39,626 bases of DNA from Pseudomonas sp. LS-2. Lineage in GTDB: Bacteria; Pseudomonadota; Gammaproteobacteria; Pseudomonadales; Pseudomonadaceae. The position numbers and the translations under genes were made by a program. Location: positions 35,867 through 75,492 of the forward strand of contig NZ_QXTJ01000001.1 of the NCBI RefSeq assembly GCF_003605735.1. The letters run 5' to 3'. Each line of letters starts with the position of its first letter. The stretch's first letter is position 1. Shown here piece by piece: positions 26,371 through 37,440 of this stretch. The notes under the pieces were generated by a model. It was not told the origin of the DNA, did no database searches, and saw only the letters and a list, made by a program, of their open reading frames with translations.

Positions 26371-29084
26371 TGTGCTGCCTCCTGCAGACCGTCAACGGTT
26401 TTCCCGGCCAGGGCCGGAGGAATGCCGGCCAGACCCGATGGCAATGCCACCAGACCCGCGCCCAGTTCCTCGTTGATGCGCAGTGGCAGACGCAGGGTCT
26501 GGCCGGCAACGTTGAGGCTGAGCATGGCACCGTCGTTGACGCCCAGGCGGTCCGCTTCGGACTTGGCCAGCGAGACGTAAGCGGCCGGAATGCGTTCCTG
26601 AACCGGCGCGGCCTTGGACGAGTTCTCGTCGCTGCCGAACAGGTGGTAGAACGGCACGACCTGCCAGGTCCCTTGAGCAGGGGAGAAGGCGCGCGGCACG
26701 CTGGCGAACCAGCTCAGTTTGTCGCCGCTGCTTTCGATCAGGCGTACACCTGGATCGCCAGCACGCAGATGACCACCGACTTCGTCCTGGAACTTGTTCC
26801 ACGCTTGCGGGGAGTTCCAGCCCGGCGACCAGGCGAATGGCACTTGCGAGCGCGGTTCGGCGGAGCCCGAGTAACCTTCCATCGAGAACGAGAACGCGGT
26901 GTCCTTGTCCTGCGAGGTGCGCGGCTCATGGACGCTGATGTTGGCGCGCATGGCAGTACGACCGCTGTAACGCAGCGGTTCGCGAGCCAGTTTCAGCCCT
27001 TTGATGCGGAATGCAGCGGAAGGCGCAGCGCCAACGATGCCAGCCAGTTGCGCGTTGCTTGCGGCACAGGCTTCGGTGACGTGGTCCAGTTGGGTCCAGT
27101 CCACCGGCTTGTTCAGCAGGGTCGCGCGCAGGGCGTGCAGCCAGCGCCAGCCTTCGTGGATCTGGATGCTGGCGTCCAGGTAGGTCGGATCGTAGACCTG
27201 GAAGAAGCGCTGGGCGCGGCCTTCCTGGCTGACCAACGTACCGTCGCCTTCGGCGAAGCTGGCGGCTGGCAGGACGAGGTCGGCACGGTCGGTGGTCGCG
27301 GTTTTCTGATGGTCGGCAACGATCACCACTTTCGCGGCTTTCAGTGCAGCATCGACAGTCGCGGCATCAACACGGGTGAACAGATCGTTTTCCAGGACGA
27401 CGATGGCGTCGGCCTTGCCCGAGATCACGGCCTGCAGCGCGGCGTCTACCGAATCGCCACCGAACAGGGTCAGACCCATGCTGTTGGCTTCCGGAACGAT
27501 CAGGCTCAGGGAGCCGTTCTTTTCACGCAGTTTCAGGGCTTTCGCGATGTTTGCAGCGGCTTCGATCAGCGCGTTGGACCCCAGCGAGGCGCCGGACACG
27601 ATCAACGGCCGCTTGGCTTCCAGGAGGGCAGCGGCGATACGCTGAGCCAGTTCCAGAGCTTCGTCGTCCAGACCGGTGACGGCAGGAGCGCTTGGGTCAA
27701 TGGCGTGAGCCACGGCGAAACCGATGCGGGCCAGATCGTCGGGAGCGGCATGCACGCACTCTTCAGCGATGTCGTCCAGACGGGTTTCAGCCAGGCTGGC
27801 GATGAACAGCGGGTTCATCTCGTGCTGACCGATGTTCTTCACTGCAGCATCGAGCCATGGCTGGACTTTCATCGCAGCGGCCATGTCTTCGGCCTTGTTC
27901 TTCACCGACTGACGCAGGCCCAGCGCCATGCGTGCAGCGGTCTGAGTCACGTCTTCGCCAAGGATGAACACCGCGTCGTGCTCTTCGACTTCGCGCAGGG
28001 TCGGAATCGGCAGCGGGCTGTCTTTCAGGACCTGAGCGATCAGACGCAAACGCTCCAGCTCACCGGCTTCGATACCCGAGTAGAAGTGCTCGGCACCGAC
28101 CAGTTCGCGCAGGGCGAAGTTGCTTTCAAGGCTGGCGCGAGGCGAACCGATACCGACGATGTTGCGACCGCGCAGCATCTGGGCGGCGGTGTCCAGCGCA
28201 GCGTCAAGGCTCAGCTTGGCGTTGCCGTTGGCCAGCAACGGCTGACGTGGACGGTCGGTGCGGTTGACGTAGCCGTAACCGAAACGGCCACGGTCGCACA
28301 GGAAATACTGGTTCACCGAACCGTTGTAGCGGTTCTCGATACGGCGGATTTCGCCATAACGTTCGCCCGGGCTGATGTTGCAGCCGCTGGAGCAGCCGTG
28401 ACAGATGCTCGGCGAGAACTGCATGTCCCACTTGCGGTTGTAGCGCTCGGAGTGCGTCTTGTCGGTGAACACACCGGTCGGGCAGACCTCGGTGAGGTTA
28501 CCGGAGAACTCGCTTTCCAGCGTACCGTCTTCAACCCGCCCGAAGTACACGTTGTCGTGGGCGCCGAACACACCGAGGTCGGTGCCGCCGGCGTAGTCTT
28601 TATAGAAGCGCACGCAGCGATAGCAGGCGATGCAGCGGTTCATCTCGTGCGCGATGAACGGCCCCAGCTCCTGGTTCTGGTGGGTGCGTTTGGTGAAGCG
28701 ATACCGGCGCTCGTTGTGGCCGGTCATCACCGTCATGTCCTGCAAATGACAGTGACCGCCTTCCTCACAGACCGGGCAGTCGTGGGGGTGGTTGGTCATC
28801 AGCCATTCGACGACGCTGGCGCGGAACGCCTTGGACTCGTCGTCGTCGATGGAAATCCAGGTGTTGTCAGTGGCCGGAGTCATGCAGGACATGACGATAC
28901 GACCACGGGTGTCGTTCTCGTCGGTGTACTGCTTGACCGCGCACTGGCGACAGGCGCCAACACTGCCAAGTGCTGGATGCCAGCAGAAATAAGGGATGTC
29001 GAGCCCCAGCGACAGACAGGCCTGTAACAGGTTGTCTGCGCCATCGACTTCGAGCGCTTTGCCGTCTACGTGGATAGTAGCCAT
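26367..29084 (-). CDS. nuoG: NADH-quinone oxidoreductase subunit G (molybdopterin-family scaffold)
   Basis: The 905-residue peripheral-arm subunit has an N-terminal 2Fe-2S domain (Cys34, then GACRQC with Cys45 and Cys48, then MSC). A His-Cys3 cluster motif follows ([16 protein letters not shown]), and then the 4Fe-4S motif [13 protein letters not shown]. An extra site, CHGCSSGC with a later Cys in [11 protein letters not shown], corresponds to the off-path cluster N7 known from E. coli. The rest is a molybdopterin-oxidoreductase-like fold without cofactor duty. It lies 138 bases after nuoF, the widest gap inside the operon. Confidence 0.97.
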   Translation of the reverse strand: MATIHVDGKALEVDGADNLLQACLSLGLDIPYFCWHPALGSVGACRQCAVKQYTDENDTRGRIVMSCMTPATDNTWISIDDDESKAFRASVVEWLMTNHPHDCPVCEEGGHCHLQDMTVMTGHNERRYRFTKRTHQNQELGPFIAHEMNRCIACYRCVRFYKDYAGGTDLGVFGAHDNVYFGRVEDGTLESEFSGNLTEVCPTGVFTDKTHSERYNRKWDMQFSPSICHGCSSGCNISPGERYGEIRRIENRYNGSVNQYFLCDRGRFGYGYVNRTDRPRQPLLANGNAKLSLDAALDTAAQMLRGRNIVGIGSPRASLESNFALRELVGAEHFYSGIEAGELERLRLIAQVLKDSPLPIPTLREVEEHDAVFILGEDVTQTAARMALGLRQSVKNKAEDMAAAMKVQPWLDAAVKNIGQHEMNPLFIASLAETRLDDIAEECVHAAPDDLARIGFAVAHAIDPSAPAVTGLDDEALELAQRIAAALLEAKRPLIVSGASLGSNALIEAAANIAKALKLREKNGSLSLIVPEANSMGLTLFGGDSVDAALQAVISGKADAIVVLENDLFTRVDAATVDAALKAAKVVIVADHQKTATTDRADLVLPAASFAEGDGTLVSQEGRAQRFFQVYDPTYLDASIQIHEGWRWLHALRATLLNKPVDWTQLDHVTEACAASNAQLAGIVGAAPSAAFRIKGLKLAREPLRYSGRTAMRANISVHEPRTSQDKDTAFSFSMEGYSGSAEPRSQVPFAWSPGWNSPQAWNKFQDEVGGHLRAGDPGVRLIESSGDKLSWFASVPRAFSPAQGTWQVVPFYHLFGSDENSSKAAPVQERIPAAYVSLAKSEADRLGVNDGAMLSLNVAGQTLRLPLRINEELGAGLVALPSGLAGIPPALAGKTVDGLQEAAQ

Positions 29085-29182
29085 GGTTCAAAGTTCTTCG
29101 TTGGCCCGGTGTCAGCGGGCGTGGCTAATGGAATCTCGGTGCTGCTCCGGTTCAAACAGCCCTTGGGCGCAATCGGAGCAAA

Positions 29183-29211
29183 GGTCGACAGGCCTTGTGG
29201 GCTTATCGACC
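29183..29211. repeat. Hairpin between nuoF and nuoG
   Basis: GGTCGA and TCGACC enclose an inner GCC/GGC pairing in the only long intercistronic gap (29,085-29,222) of the nuo operon. It may set the relative transcript level of the two genes or protect a processed end; there is no T-tail. Confidence 0.5.
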
Positions 29212-29222
29212 GGTCAGTCTTT

Positions 29223-30581
29223 TTATGCGCCGACGATCGTCGGGCTTCTGACCTGATTGAGGTCGCCCGCTCGCGCTGGTGCTATTCCCGCCTCGAATTC
29301 CGAGCGGAAGTATTTGATCGCGCTGCCCAGAGGTTCCACGGCGCCCGGTGCGTGGGCGCAGAAGGTCTTGCCTGGGCCGAGGAAGTTCACCAACCCCAGC
29401 AGCGTCTCGATATCGCCCGGTTGACCCTGGCCCTTCTCGATGGCACGCAGGATCTTGACGCTCCAGGGCAGGCCATCGCGGCAAGGGGTGCAGAAGCCGC
29501 ACGATTCCTGGGCGAAGAACTCCTCAAGATTGCGCATCATCGACACCATGTTGACCTTGTCGTCCACCGCCATCGCCAGGCCCGTACCCATCCGGGTGCC
29601 AACCTTGGCCACGCCGCCAGCGTAGAACTGGCAATCGAGGTGTTCCGGCAGCAGGAAACCGGTACCGGCGCCGCCTGGCTGCCAGCACTTGAGCTTGAAG
29701 CCGTCGCGCATGCCGCCTGCGTAGTCTTCGAACAGCTCGCGAGCCGGCAGGCCGAACGGCAGCTCCCACAGCCCCGGGTTCTTCACCTTGCCGGAGAAGC
29801 CCATCAGCTTGGTGCCGTGGTCTTCGCTGCCTTCTCGGGCCAGCGACTTGTACCAGTCGTTGCCGTTGTTGACGATTGCCGGGACATTGCACAGGGTTTC
29901 GACGTTGTTCACGCAAGTCGGCTTGCCCCAGACGCCAACGGCGGCAGGGAAGGGCGGCTTGGAGCGCGGGTTGGCGCGGCGGCCTTCCAGGGAGTTGATC
30001 AGTGCGGTTTCTTCACCGCAGATGTAACGCCCGGCGCCGGTGTGGACGAACAGCTCGAAGTCGAAACCGGTGCCCAGGATGTTCTTGCCCAACAGGCCTG
30101 CGGCCTTGGCTTCGGCCACGGCGCGGTTCAGGTGTTTGGCGGCGGTGACGTACTCGCCCCGCAGGAAGATGTAGCCGCGGTAGGCTTTCAATGCGCGAGC
30201 ACTGATCAGCATGCCTTCCACCAGCAGATGGGGCAGTTGCTCCATCAGCATGCGGTCTTTCCAGGTGTTGGGTTCCATCTCGTCCGCGTTGCACAGCAGG
30301 TAGCGGATGTTCAGGGATTCGTCTTTGGGCATCAGGCCCCACTTCACGCCAGTGGGGAAGCCTGCGCCGCCACGACCCTTGAGACCGGAGTCCTTGACCG
30401 ACTGCACGATTTCATCAGGCGATTGCTGGGCGAAGGCCTTGCGGGCAGCGGCGTAGCCGTCTTTGGCCACGTACTCGTCGAACCATACCGGCTCGCCGTC
30501 GTCACGCAGACGCCAGGTCAGTGGATGGGTTTCCGGAGTACGGGTGATCAGGTTGGCCGGGCCGAAGGAAGTGATGGTCAT
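29223..30581 (-). CDS. nuoF: NADH-quinone oxidoreductase subunit F (NADH and FMN binding)
   Basis: The 452-residue subunit oxidises NADH and passes electrons through FMN. The Gly-rich nucleotide-binding motif [11 protein letters not shown] spans residues 68-78. The 4Fe-4S cluster N3 is bound by Cys in [12 protein letters not shown] plus a Cys in KTFCAHAPG. The ATG overlaps the nuoE stop (ATGA). Together with NuoE and NuoG it forms the NADH-oxidising module. Confidence 0.97.
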   Translation of the reverse strand: MTITSFGPANLITRTPETHPLTWRLRDDGEPVWFDEYVAKDGYAAARKAFAQQSPDEIVQSVKDSGLKGRGGAGFPTGVKWGLMPKDESLNIRYLLCNADEMEPNTWKDRMLMEQLPHLLVEGMLISARALKAYRGYIFLRGEYVTAAKHLNRAVAEAKAAGLLGKNILGTGFDFELFVHTGAGRYICGEETALINSLEGRRANPRSKPPFPAAVGVWGKPTCVNNVETLCNVPAIVNNGNDWYKSLAREGSEDHGTKLMGFSGKVKNPGLWELPFGLPARELFEDYAGGMRDGFKLKCWQPGGAGTGFLLPEHLDCQFYAGGVAKVGTRMGTGLAMAVDDKVNMVSMMRNLEEFFAQESCGFCTPCRDGLPWSVKILRAIEKGQGQPGDIETLLGLVNFLGPGKTFCAHAPGAVEPLGSAIKYFRSEFEAGIAPARAGDLNQVRSPTIVGA

Positions 30582-31075
30582 ACGTAACCCTCCAGCAGCT
30601 GGGCAACGCCCGCCGGCTGCAGATTGCCGAAAGTATCGTCGTCGATCATGACCGCCGGTGCCTTGTCGCAGTTGCCCAGGCAGCAGGCCGGCAGCAGGGT
30701 GAAACGGCCGTCGGCAGTGGTCTGACCCAGGCCGATGCCGAGCTTGCTCTGAATCTCGCCAACGATGTCTTCGTGACCGGCGATGAAGCAGACCATGCTG
30801 TTGCAGACACGGATGATGTGGCGGCCGACCGGCTGACGGAAGATCTGGCTGTAGAACGTGGCCACACCTTCAACGTCACTGGCGGGAATGCCCAGGACTT
30901 CGCCGATCGCGTAGATGGCGCCGTCCGGCACCCAGCCGCGTTCCTTCTGGACGATCTTCAGGGCTTCGATGGACGCCGCGCGCGGGTCCTCGTAGTGATG
31001 CATTTCGTGCTCGATGGCCGAGCGCTCGGATTCGCTCAGGGCGAAACGGTCTGTCTGGATAAGCGTGCTGTTCAT
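30578..31075 (-). CDS. nuoE: NADH-quinone oxidoreductase subunit E (2Fe-2S)
   Basis: The 165-residue thioredoxin-like subunit carries cluster N1a. The ligand pattern is Cys-x4-Cys in VCNSMVCF and a second pair in [12 protein letters not shown]. It starts 2 bases after the nuoCD stop and overlaps nuoF, so it is part of a tightly coupled block. The length is usual for the family. Confidence 0.97.
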   Translation of the reverse strand: MNSTLIQTDRFALSESERSAIEHEMHHYEDPRAASIEALKIVQKERGWVPDGAIYAIGEVLGIPASDVEGVATFYSQIFRQPVGRHIIRVCNSMVCFIAGHEDIVGEIQSKLGIGLGQTTADGRFTLLPACCLGNCDKAPAVMIDDDTFGNLQPAGVAQLLEGYV

Positions 31076-31077
31076 GC

Positions 31078-32871
<1,794 letters not shown>

Positions 32872-32931
32872 CTATCGGTCAACGTACAGAATGAATCCAG
32901 GCTCAGGCTTCTTTTTGTAAAGAAAACTGGA

Positions 32932-33606
32932 TCAGACTTCGTCGGGGCTGCGCAGGTTCGTCACTGCGATTCGCTGTTCGCGGCGCTGTTCCTTCTGCGA
33001 CGGCATCTCGGCGCGATACACGCCTTGGTCGCCGACGACCCAGGAAAGAGGGCGACGCTCCTGGCCAATGGATTCCTGCAACAGCATCAGGCCTTGCAGA
33101 AATGCCTCTGGGCGGGGCGGGCAGCCGGGCACGTAAACATCCACAGGCAGGAACTTGTCCACGCCCTGAACCACAGAGTAGATGTCGTACATGCCACCGG
33201 AGTTGGCGCACGAACCCATGGAAATGACCCATTTAGGTTCGAGCATTTGCTCATACAGACGCTGGATGATGGGCGCCATCTTGATGAAGCAGGTACCGGC
33301 GATAACCATGAAATCCGCCTGACGCGGCGATGCCCGGATAACCTCGGCGCCAAAGCGCGCGATGTCGTGGGGCGCCGTGAAGGCGGTGGTCATTTCCACG
33401 TAGCAGCACGACAGACCGAAGTTGTACGGCCAAAGGGAGTTCTTGCGACCCCAATTGACAGCACCGCTCAGTACGTCCTCGAGCTTGCCCATGAAGATGT
33501 TTTTGTGGACTTGATCCTCTAACGGATCGGAAACGGTTTCCCGTTCGCCGATGGGGTACTGCTCGTTAGGAGCATCCGGGTCGATCCTGGTGAGATTGTA
33601 TTGCAT
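32932..33606 (-). CDS. nuoB: NADH-quinone oxidoreductase subunit B (cluster N2)
   Basis: The 224-residue subunit binds the terminal 4Fe-4S cluster N2, next to the quinone. Ligands are the adjacent Cys67-Cys68 in GLSCCYVEM, Cys133 in MGSCANSGG and Cys162 in [10 protein letters not shown] start at the ATG at 33606 with GAGG upstream; a TTG two codons earlier is unlikely. It follows nuoA by 10 bases. Confidence 0.97.
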   Translation of the reverse strand: MQYNLTRIDPDAPNEQYPIGERETVSDPLEDQVHKNIFMGKLEDVLSGAVNWGRKNSLWPYNFGLSCCYVEMTTAFTAPHDIARFGAEVIRASPRQADFMVIAGTCFIKMAPIIQRLYEQMLEPKWVISMGSCANSGGMYDIYSVVQGVDKFLPVDVYVPGCPPRPEAFLQGLMLLQESIGQERRPLSWVVGDQGVYRAEMPSQKEQRREQRIAVTNLRSPDEV

Positions 33607-33616
33607 TGCCAAAGCC

Positions 33617-34030
33617 TCATTGTTTTAGCTTCGCCTGCCGAGTACGACGTCCTTCGGGAGCCCAATCGAGCGCCCCTACACGCCATAGGTAGACAAGACC
33701 TGCCAACAGAATTGCTATGAAAACGAGAGCTTCGGCGAAGCCGGTCCAGCCGCTTTCGCGGACGGACACAGACCAGGCGTACAGAAAGAGGGCTTCAATA
33801 TCGAAAATCACGAACAGCATCGCGACCAGATAGAATTTTGCGGAGAGCCGCAGGCGGGCGCCGCCTGTAGGCAGCATGCCGGATTCGAAAGGTTCGTTCT
33901 TGCTGCGGCCCCAGGCTTTGGAACCGAGCAGGCTGGAGAGGCCGAGCATGAAGGCGCAGAGGCCGATGACGCCCAAAAGGAAAATGGCGAAGCCCCAGTT
34001 GTGGGCAATCAGACCTGTCGATTCGGGCAT
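33617..34030 (-). CDS. nuoA: NADH-quinone oxidoreductase subunit A
   Basis: The 137-residue membrane subunit has three helices (about 10-32, 66-88 and 95-117). The conserved [17 protein letters not shown] loop and the acidic [11 protein letters not shown] helix mark the family. It is the first gene of the operon. AAGGA lies 8 bases before the ATG, and the promoter lies about 90-120 bases upstream. Confidence 0.97.
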   Translation of the reverse strand: MPESTGLIAHNWGFAIFLLGVIGLCAFMLGLSSLLGSKAWGRSKNEPFESGMLPTGGARLRLSAKFYLVAMLFVIFDIEALFLYAWSVSVRESGWTGFAEALVFIAILLAGLVYLWRVGALDWAPEGRRTRQAKLKQ

Positions 34031-34119
34031 GCTGGCAGTCCTTAACAGAGAGCAGACGTCTCTGAGCTTGAAAAGAAGTAGAAGCAGTGACGATATGTCG
34101 CAGTGCGATCAATTCCGGG

Positions 34120-34148
34120 ATTTTATGTGCAAAAGGAGGGCAAGTAAA
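34120..34148 (-). promoter_or_regulatory. Sigma70-type promoter of the nuo operon
   Basis: On the - strand, TTTACT (34,148-34,143) and TAAAAT (34,125-34,120) are 17 bases apart, matching -35 and -10 boxes at 4/6 and 5/6. Transcription should start near 34,113, leaving a leader of about 83 bases before nuoA. Confidence 0.6.
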
Positions 34149-34283
34149 TTTTCTACATCAAATTTATTCACAGGATTAATGAGCCAGGTCACGATTTTGG
34201 TGCGCGGACCCGCGCCGCACGGGCATTACGGCCGTTTTCGTTAATTATGTTTCGCGCGTTCGGTAATGAAAGTAATGCGGGTT

Positions 34284-34304
34284 AAATGATAATTAATATC
34301 ATTT
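34284..34304. promoter_or_regulatory. AT-rich palindrome resembling a Fur box
   Basis: AAATGATA and TATCATTT flank five bases. Compared with the 19-bp Fur consensus the stretch matches at 14 positions, including an uninterrupted AATGATAAT. It lies about 140 bases upstream of the nuo -35 box. Iron control is possible but not shown. Confidence 0.4.
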
Positions 34305-34472
34305 GAAAGAGGGTTTTGCTTGCGTCACTGAAAAGTGACGAAGTTGGCATTACAACGGGCGTCAAATGAGGAGTAATTGGGCGGCAGGGTTAATTAACTT
34401 CTGTGGGGCGATTAGAGACGTCTATCGGCGAATAGTTGACTGAATATGTTGGTTATTAATTGCGCGATGACA

Positions 34473-34494
34473 AAGGCCGCCCGAAGGCGGCCTT
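34473..34494 (-). terminator. Hairpin terminator after aceA
   Basis: AAGGCCGCC and GGCGGCCTT pair perfectly; on the - strand the loop is the stable TTCG tetraloop. Only a short T-run follows, so it may be a moderate terminator. It begins 25 bases after the aceA stop. Confidence 0.75.
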
Positions 34495-34518
34495 GTCTGG
34501 AGCTAAAAAACACAGGGC

Positions 34519-35844
34519 TTAGTGAAACTGCTCTTCTTCGGTGGAGCCGGTCAGGGCGGTGACCGAGGACTTGCCACCCTGGATCACGGTCGTCATGTCG
34601 TCGAAGTAGCCTGTACCGACTTCCTGCTGGTGCGCCACGAAGGTGTAACCCTTGGCCGCGTCGGCGAACTCCTGCTCCTGGAGCTTCACGTAGGCGGTCA
34701 TGTCGTTGCGCGCGTAGTCGTGCGCCAGGTTGAACATGCTGTGCCACATGTTGTGGATACCGGCCAGGGTGATGAACTGGTGCTTGTAGCCCATTGCCGA
34801 CAGCTCGCGCTGGAATTTGGCGATGGTTGCGTCGTCCAGGTTCTTCTTCCAGTTGAACGATGGCGAGCAGTTGTACGAAAGCAGTTGGTCCGGATATTCC
34901 TTTTTGATTGCTTCGGCGAAGCGACGGGCCTCGTCCAGATCCGGTTTGGCGGTTTCACACCAGATCAGGTCGGCGTACGGCGCATACGCCAGGCCGCGAG
35001 CGATGGCCTGATCCAGACCGGCGCGCACTTTATAGAAGCCTTCTGGAGTGCGAGTGCCGGTCACGAACGGCTTGTCATACGGATCGCAATCGGAAGTCAG
35101 CAGGTCTGCGGCGTTGGCGTCGGTACGGGCCAGAATGATCGTCGGTACGCCAGCGACGTCAGCCGCCAGACGTGCGGCGACCAGCTTCTGCACGGCTTCT
35201 TGAGTCGGCACCAGAACCTTGCCGCCCATGTGTCCGCATTTCTTCACCGAGGCCAGTTGGTCTTCGAAGTGCACGCCGGCAGCGCCCGCTTCGATCATGC
35301 TCTTCATCAATTCGTAGGCGTTCAGGACGCCACCGAAACCGGCTTCGGCGTCAGCCACGATTGGCGCGAAGTAATCGATATAGCCTTCGTCGCCCGGATT
35401 CTTGCCGGCTTTCCACTGGATCTGGTCGGCGCGGCGGAACGAGTTGTTGATGCGCTTGACCACGGTTGGAACCGAATCCACCGGGTACAGCGACTGGTCA
35501 GGGTACATCGACTCGGCGGAGTTGTTGTCCGCGGCGACTTGCCAGCCGGACAGGTAGATCGCCTGGATGCCGGCCTTGACCTGTTGAACGGCCTGGCCGC
35601 CGGTCAGGGCGCCCATGCAGTTGACGAAATCCTTGTCGGGACGGAACGACGGCTTGGCGCCCTGAGTCACCAGATTCCAGAGCTTTTCGGCGCCCTGTCT
35701 GGCGAACGTGTGTTCAGGCTGGATCGAGCCACGCAGGCGGACGACGTCAGCAGCGGAGTAGGTGCGGGTCACGCCTTTCCAGCGTGGATTCTCGGCCCAG
35801 TCTTTCTCAATGGCTGCAATTTGTTGTTCGCGTGTCAGTGCCAT
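34519..35844 (-). CDS. aceA: Isocitrate lyase
   Basis: The 441-residue enzyme splits isocitrate to glyoxylate and succinate, the first step of the glyoxylate shunt used on acetate and fatty acids. The signature KKCGHMGGK holds catalytic Cys203. WQVAADNN (101-108) and YNCSPSFNW are substrate-loop motifs. The length is that of the E. coli-type enzyme, shorter than the P. aeruginosa form of about 530 residues. GAGG lies 8 bases before the ATG. The long upstream region with two RccR-like palindromes suggests carbon-source control. Confidence 0.97.
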   Translation of the reverse strand: MALTREQQIAAIEKDWAENPRWKGVTRTYSAADVVRLRGSIQPEHTFARQGAEKLWNLVTQGAKPSFRPDKDFVNCMGALTGGQAVQQVKAGIQAIYLSGWQVAADNNSAESMYPDQSLYPVDSVPTVVKRINNSFRRADQIQWKAGKNPGDEGYIDYFAPIVADAEAGFGGVLNAYELMKSMIEAGAAGVHFEDQLASVKKCGHMGGKVLVPTQEAVQKLVAARLAADVAGVPTIILARTDANAADLLTSDCDPYDKPFVTGTRTPEGFYKVRAGLDQAIARGLAYAPYADLIWCETAKPDLDEARRFAEAIKKEYPDQLLSYNCSPSFNWKKNLDDATIAKFQRELSAMGYKHQFITLAGIHNMWHSMFNLAHDYARNDMTAYVKLQEQEFADAAKGYTFVAHQQEVGTGYFDDMTTVIQGGKSSVTALTGSTEEEQFH

Positions 35845-36142
35845 GGGGTAAACCTCGTCGCATTGTCTTGTGGGTCTTGAGGTGAAAGCTCTTGTCCAGC
35901 CGGTGCCTGGGGTTTCTCAAGGGCGCACTTATGGCTGCTCACTGAATCGGAAAGCATGCATTCAAGCCTGGGTATTTTTCGCGGTCACGATGGCGACGCG
36001 ATGCAGCTGCCTTTTGGGCATAAAAGACGCGAACATGCTCAATCTTGTTGAGTTGGAGCACAATTCTGAGGCTTTCTGCGAAAACCTCCAATCAGTGGGA
36101 GCGAGGCCATCATGCCTCGGCATTTCTGCGTCGTCAAACGTT

Positions 36143-36170
36143 TTGTAGTGGTTATTTTCGTGCACTACAT
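36143..36170 (-). promoter_or_regulatory. RccR-type operator of aceA (28 bp, 14-base linker)
   Basis: TTGTAGT and ACTACAT are separated by 14 bases (12 between the longer TGTAGTG/CACTACA arms). The 28-bp span equals that described for the aceA site of RccR, the KDPG-responsive RpiR-family regulator of P. fluorescens. It lies about 300 bases before aceA. Confidence 0.65.
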
Positions 36171-36267
36171 CTTTTGTCTAATGCGACCAGGCAGTCAGTT
36201 TCAGGCTCGAAGGTGCCAATACCGCAAGTCCGCGGCGGGACTGGTTGGTCACGAGGGGAGAGGGATT

Positions 36268-36293
36268 ATGTAGTGAGAAATCGGGCACTACAT
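36268..36293 (-). promoter_or_regulatory. Second RccR-like palindrome (26 bp, shorter linker)
   Basis: ATGTAGTG and CACTACAT form perfect 8-bp arms around 10 bases. It has the same half-sites as the nearer operator, 125 bases farther from aceA, with a linker two bases shorter. Confidence 0.55.
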
Positions 36294-36314
36294 GAGAGTC
36301 CTGGTACGTATTGG

Positions 36315-36450
36315 AATGTAGGAGCGCGCTTGCTCTCGATCTGGCGCGAAGCGGCAGCAGAATCAAACGGCTTGGACGTGGCAGTCGTGCAGAGGGCGAA
36401 CTAATTGCTGCCGGTTCCCGGCAGATCGCGGGCAAGCGCGCTCCTACATT
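36315..36450. repeat. REP doublet (REPIN) in inverted orientation
   Basis: AATGTAGGAGCGCGCTTGC at 36,315 recurs as its reverse complement ending at 36,450, and 24 of 26 bases agree when extended. This is the GTAGGAGCG-type REP family of fluorescent pseudomonads, spread as pairs by RAYT transposases. It lies directly after the end of the secretin-domain gene. Confidence 0.85.
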
Positions 36451-36468
36451 CGTCGTGGGGCAGGCATT

Positions 36469-37257
36469 TCAATCCAGGCTATCGACCTTCACGCGCAAGC
36501 TCATGTCGTCGCGACCTTGCGTGGAATAACGGCGCGCCACTCCATGTTCGTCCGCCCGGGACTGGTCGCTGACGCCTGCCAGCGTGATCCACTCACCGAG
36601 CCGGCCGCTGACTTGCGTGTCCGTGCTCTGCACCTTGATCGCATCGGTGCGTTGCTGGCTCATGCGGTCGTTATTGGTGCTGATGTTCAGATGAACGATG
36701 TCGCCGGTGACACTGGCTGTCACGTAGAACCCGCGCGTCACATTGCGATACTGGGTGTTGGATTGCGCATAACCGTAGGAATCGGTCTGCACGTCAGTGA
36801 TCGGAACGCTCTGGCCTACCTGAATCAGCGCCGGGGTCCCTTCATTGGCCTGGACCTGCTGAACGCCGCCGTCACGGCTTGCGGTCCCATAGTTGATGAT
36901 GCGGGTCTGGCTATCGGCACTGACACGGCCATTCTGCGAGCGCACGGTGCCGTTCACCGCGTAAGCCTGATCGCTCTGAATCGTATTGTCGCTGGTGTCG
37001 ACGCTGATCAACAGGCGTTTCGGCGCTGTATCCAGCTGGGCCAGCAGGTCGCGAAGTTCGCTGATTTTGCCCGGCTCGGCGTTGACGATCAGTTTGTTGC
37101 CGTAGGCATTGACGCTGCCTTCCTCCCCCAGAAATGACTTCACGGTCGGCATCAGGTCATCGCTGGTGCGGTAATTGAGGGGGATGACTTCGGTGGCGGC
37201 AACGGCCGTAAAGCTGCAAGCCAACAGCACTGAAGCGAGCAGGGTACGTAACGACAT
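36469..37257 (-). CDS. Exported protein with a secretin N-domain (NolW-like) but no channel domain
   Basis: The 262-residue protein has a signal peptide ending in AVA (about residue 22). A secretin N-domain (about 24-90) follows, with VIPLNYRTSDDLMPTVKSFL and the usual NKLIVNAEPGKISELRDLLAQLD. The remainder (about 120-262) is polar and Ser/Thr/Asn/Gln-rich and shows the segment TPALIQVGQSVPI seen ahead of secretin channel domains. The channel itself is missing, so it is not a full secretin. The ATG at 37257 (MSLRTLLASV) has GGAG 9 bases upstream; a GTG at 37284 is possible. Its function is unknown; it stands alone between intergenic hairpins. Confidence 0.82.
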   Translation of the reverse strand: MSLRTLLASVLLACSFTAVAATEVIPLNYRTSDDLMPTVKSFLGEEGSVNAYGNKLIVNAEPGKISELRDLLAQLDTAPKRLLISVDTSDNTIQSDQAYAVNGTVRSQNGRVSADSQTRIINYGTASRDGGVQQVQANEGTPALIQVGQSVPITDVQTDSYGYAQSNTQYRNVTRGFYVTASVTGDIVHLNISTNNDRMSQQRTDAIKVQSTDTQVSGRLGEWITLAGVSDQSRADEHGVARRYSTQGRDDMSLRVKVDSLD

Positions 37258-37362
37258 CGGTGTGATCTCCGCGAGGGGGTGCATCAGGGCGTTGAGGTTT
37301 TATAAGGTAACAGCTCGCCAGTTTGTCGGCCTGAACAGCGCCAAGTTGAATCGCAGACAGCA

Positions 37363-37420
37363 GAACGCCCCGGTGTTCCCGTTTCAGCATAGCCGCTGAG
37401 ACGAGCGCGCCGGGGCGTTC
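37363..37420. repeat. Inverted repeat between the GNAT and secretin-domain genes
   Basis: GAACGCCCCGG (37,363-37,373) and CCGGGGCGTTC (37,410-37,420) are perfect 11-bp arms around 36 bases that can form an inner CAGC/GCTG hairpin. It lies downstream of the GNAT gene and could end or protect its transcript, but it lacks a T-run. Confidence 0.6.
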
Positions 37421-37440
37421 CCTGAATACATCGACCGGGT

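Larger units (their letters stand above)
34031..34518. other. Intergenic region between nuoA and aceA
   Basis: No protein gene is credible in these 488 bases. They hold the nuo promoter (34,120-34,148), an AT-rich centre with a Fur-like palindrome (34,284-34,304), and a 7-bp hairpin with a GAAA loop (CGTCACT/AGTGACG, 34,323-34,340). The aceA terminator lies at 34,473-34,494. The stretch 34,150-34,280 shows nothing I can name. Confidence 0.7.
35845..36468. other. Long regulatory region upstream of aceA
   Basis: These 624 bases contain no convincing gene. They carry, in the direction of aceA transcription, a REP doublet (36,450-36,315), two TGTAGT...ACTACA palindromes (36,293-36,268 and 36,170-36,143), a CGAGGC/GCCTCG hairpin (36,119-36,102), and then about 250 bases of leader-like sequence. 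A possible promoter overlaps the nearer palindrome (TAGACA at 36,179-36,174, AATAAC 18 bases on). Confidence 0.65.

Noticed and set aside
26361..29027. An 888-codon open frame on the + strand opposite nuoG
   Set aside because: It lies wholly antisense to nuoG, whose motifs are intact. Long antisense frames are expected from the GC-rich codon bias; the same holds for the long + strand frames opposite nuoM, nuoL, nuoCD and aceA.
35962..36165. A 67-codon frame on the - strand in the aceA leader
   Set aside because: It starts with GTG inside the RccR-like palindrome, has no ribosome-binding site and no recognisable motif.
36178..36435. An 85-codon frame on the - strand across the REP doublet
   Set aside because: It reads through both REP arms and their spacer and has no ribosome-binding site or motif.
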